A stretch of 64,000 nt of DNA, taken from positions 2,154,809 through 2,218,808 of the forward strand of contig NZ_LNUV01000006.1 in the NCBI RefSeq assembly GCF_001512285.1. Direction: 5' to 3'. This DNA is from Arthrobacter sp. EpRS71. Its GTDB lineage: Bacteria; Actinomycetota; Actinomycetes; Actinomycetales; Micrococcaceae. Position 1 is the stretch's first letter. Every line of letters begins with the position of its first letter. This document shows, in pieces, positions 63,183 to 64,000 of the stretch. The position numbers were made by a program, and so were the translations under genes. A model generated the notes under the pieces. That model ran no database searches. It saw nothing but the letters and a program-made list of their open reading frames with translations, and was not told the origin of the DNA.

Positions 63183-63481
63183 AACCCTCCTTCCGGGGAA
63201 TAAAGCCGGTCTTCCGGGTCCCCGCTCACGAGAGCTAAAACTAAAAACGCCCCGCGCAGATGCACGGGGCTTGGCTCAACACAGTTTTATCCGTGGAGAC
63301 TTGCTTCGTTCACCTGCGCCGGCCGCCCTATGTTCAGGGTCCTTCGTCAAGGAATTCACTTTTGCCTCAGGGGCGCAGCTACAGAATTGAGCCATGCTCG
63401 AAAGAGTGGATTCCCATCAACCGACGGTCTTTGGTAATTCAAGGTTACGGGAGAGTGTTCGGCAAACCAAATCGGCCCGGC
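63183..63481 (-). promoter_or_regulatory. rplJ leader region, candidate L10-type leader
   Basis: Just under 300 bases between the GNAT gene and rplJ. It contains the U-tracted hairpin at 63243-63270 and several smaller inverted repeats further upstream. In many bacteria the rplJ mRNA leader binds L10-L12 complex; here the kink-turn motif was not confirmed by eye, so the assignment is inference from position plus the terminator. Confidence 0.35.
63243..63270 (-). terminator. Terminator or attenuator in the rplJ leader
   Basis: Minus-strand GCCCCGTGC pairs with GCGCGGGGC (one G-U pair) around a 4-base loop, then G and five T residues. It lies 61 bases before the rplJ start and 211 bases after the GNAT stop, so it could end the GNAT transcript or attenuate rplJ-rplL. 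Confidence 0.75.
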
Positions 63482-64000
63482 CTAGTCTGACGACGTTGCT
63501 CCCGACAACCTGCCCGGAAGTTCCTTCTGCCACAGTCCAGTGACGCCTGCCGTGGTGAATCCCAACTGTTTGTTCACAGTCAGGAGGTACCTGTTCTCCG
63601 GCGCGTTCCATGTATAGATGACACGGGCGTCCGGGAACTGCTCGCTCAGCCGTTCCATGTTGGCAACCTTGATCAGCAAGCCAAGCTTGTTGCCCCGCTG
63701 CTCCTGCAGGACCAAAGTATCGTCTTGGAAGACCACGTCTTGGCGGTGCGCAAGAACGCTGATGGTGGTCAGGCCCACCAGGCGTCCGCTCTCTACATGC
63801 TCGACGGCGGTCACCACGGTGCGCCGGCCCTGCGCCAAAGCGGCGTTCTCGGTTTCGCGCAGAACCGCTTCGTCGAAAACCATTCCGCTCGCTTCGACTT
63901 CAGGTGCGTCCTCGTCCCCCTCGTCCCGCACCACTTCCCCGGCCGCGTTCTCCAATGCGGCAACGGCTTCCAGCCAAGGTTCGGGGCAACGGTCCGTCCA
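63482..64000 (-). CDS. GNAT-family acetyltransferase, C-terminal part (cut by window edge)
   Basis: The frame is open to base 64000 (reading WTDRCPEPWLEAVAALENAA at the edge), so the true start lies outside. The visible ~172 residues resemble the C-terminal domain of double-GNAT proteins: VTAVEHVESGRLVGLTTISV, then the acetyl-CoA loop QEQRGNKLGLLIKVANMERL and the final YTWNAPENRYLLTVNKQLGF. Substrate unknown. It lies upstream of rplJ in the same direction. Confidence 0.8.
   Translation of the reverse strand, partial: WTDRCPEPWLEAVAALENAAGEVVRDEGDEDAPEVEASGMVFDEAVLRETENAALAQGRRTVVTAVEHVESGRLVGLTTISVLAHRQDVVFQDDTLVLQEQRGNKLGLLIKVANMERLSEQFPDARVIYTWNAPENRYLLTVNKQLGFTTAGVTGLWQKELPGRLSGATSSD

Overview
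The window reads as chromosome from a high-GC actinobacterium of the Micrococcaceae, most like Arthrobacter or Paenarthrobacter. This rests on the RpoB, RpoC and ribosomal protein sequences, frequent GTG/TTG starts, an Ala/Glu-rich L17 tail and a glgX-treY pair; it is recognition by eye, not a search. It covers most of the ribosomal-protein and RNA-polymerase 'super-locus', nearly all on the minus strand, so transcription runs from high to low coordinates.

Minus-strand backbone, in transcription order: a GNAT gene cut by the right edge; rplJ-rplL; rpoB-rpoC; rpsL-rpsG-fusA-tuf; the S10 operon (rpsJ, rplC, D, W, B, rpsS, rplV, rpsC, rplP, rpmC, rpsQ); the spc operon (rplN, X, E, rpsH, rplF, R, rpsE, rpmD, rplO); secY-adk-map; infA-rpmJ-rpsM-rpsK-rpoA-rplQ-truA; rplM-rpsI-glmM; glmS-acpS-nnr; and glgX-treY, cut by the left edge. 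Hairpin terminators mark most unit ends (after rplL, rpoC, tuf, rpsQ, rplO, adk/map, rplQ and rpsI). rpsN (S14) and rpsD (S4), found in these operons in many bacteria, are absent here.

The backbone is broken by accessory or differently placed genes, mostly on the plus strand: coaA with a VanY-like lipoprotein peptidase (6.4-8.3 kb); a complete monoderm Tad/Flp pilus cluster (11.1-19.1 kb); an Ugp-like sugar or glycerol-phosphate ABC importer without its own ATPase (24.9-28.2 kb), next to a minus-strand P1-family peptidase; a GH1 beta-glucosidase (41.5-42.9 kb); and a thiolase with a YbaK-type deacylase (60.3-62.0 kb). A 1399-residue polytopic membrane protein followed by a 41-residue membrane microprotein lies on the minus strand at 43-47.3 kb. 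No transposase, tRNA, rRNA or CRISPR array was seen.

The most interesting signals are non-coding. (1) The rpmJ-rpsM spacer is a highly structured leader in which one 7-nt segment can pair either within a three-way junction or with the rpsM ribosome-binding region. (2) A 13-nt element is shared exactly by the rpoB and rpoA upstream regions, with two close copies also upstream of rpoB. (3) Long hairpins without U-tracts lie at operon-internal boundaries (rpsK/rpoA, rpoB/rpoC, rpsG/fusA). (4) The rplQ terminator overlaps the truA start. (5) A terminator hairpin sits in the rplJ leader. All regulatory roles are inference from sequence.
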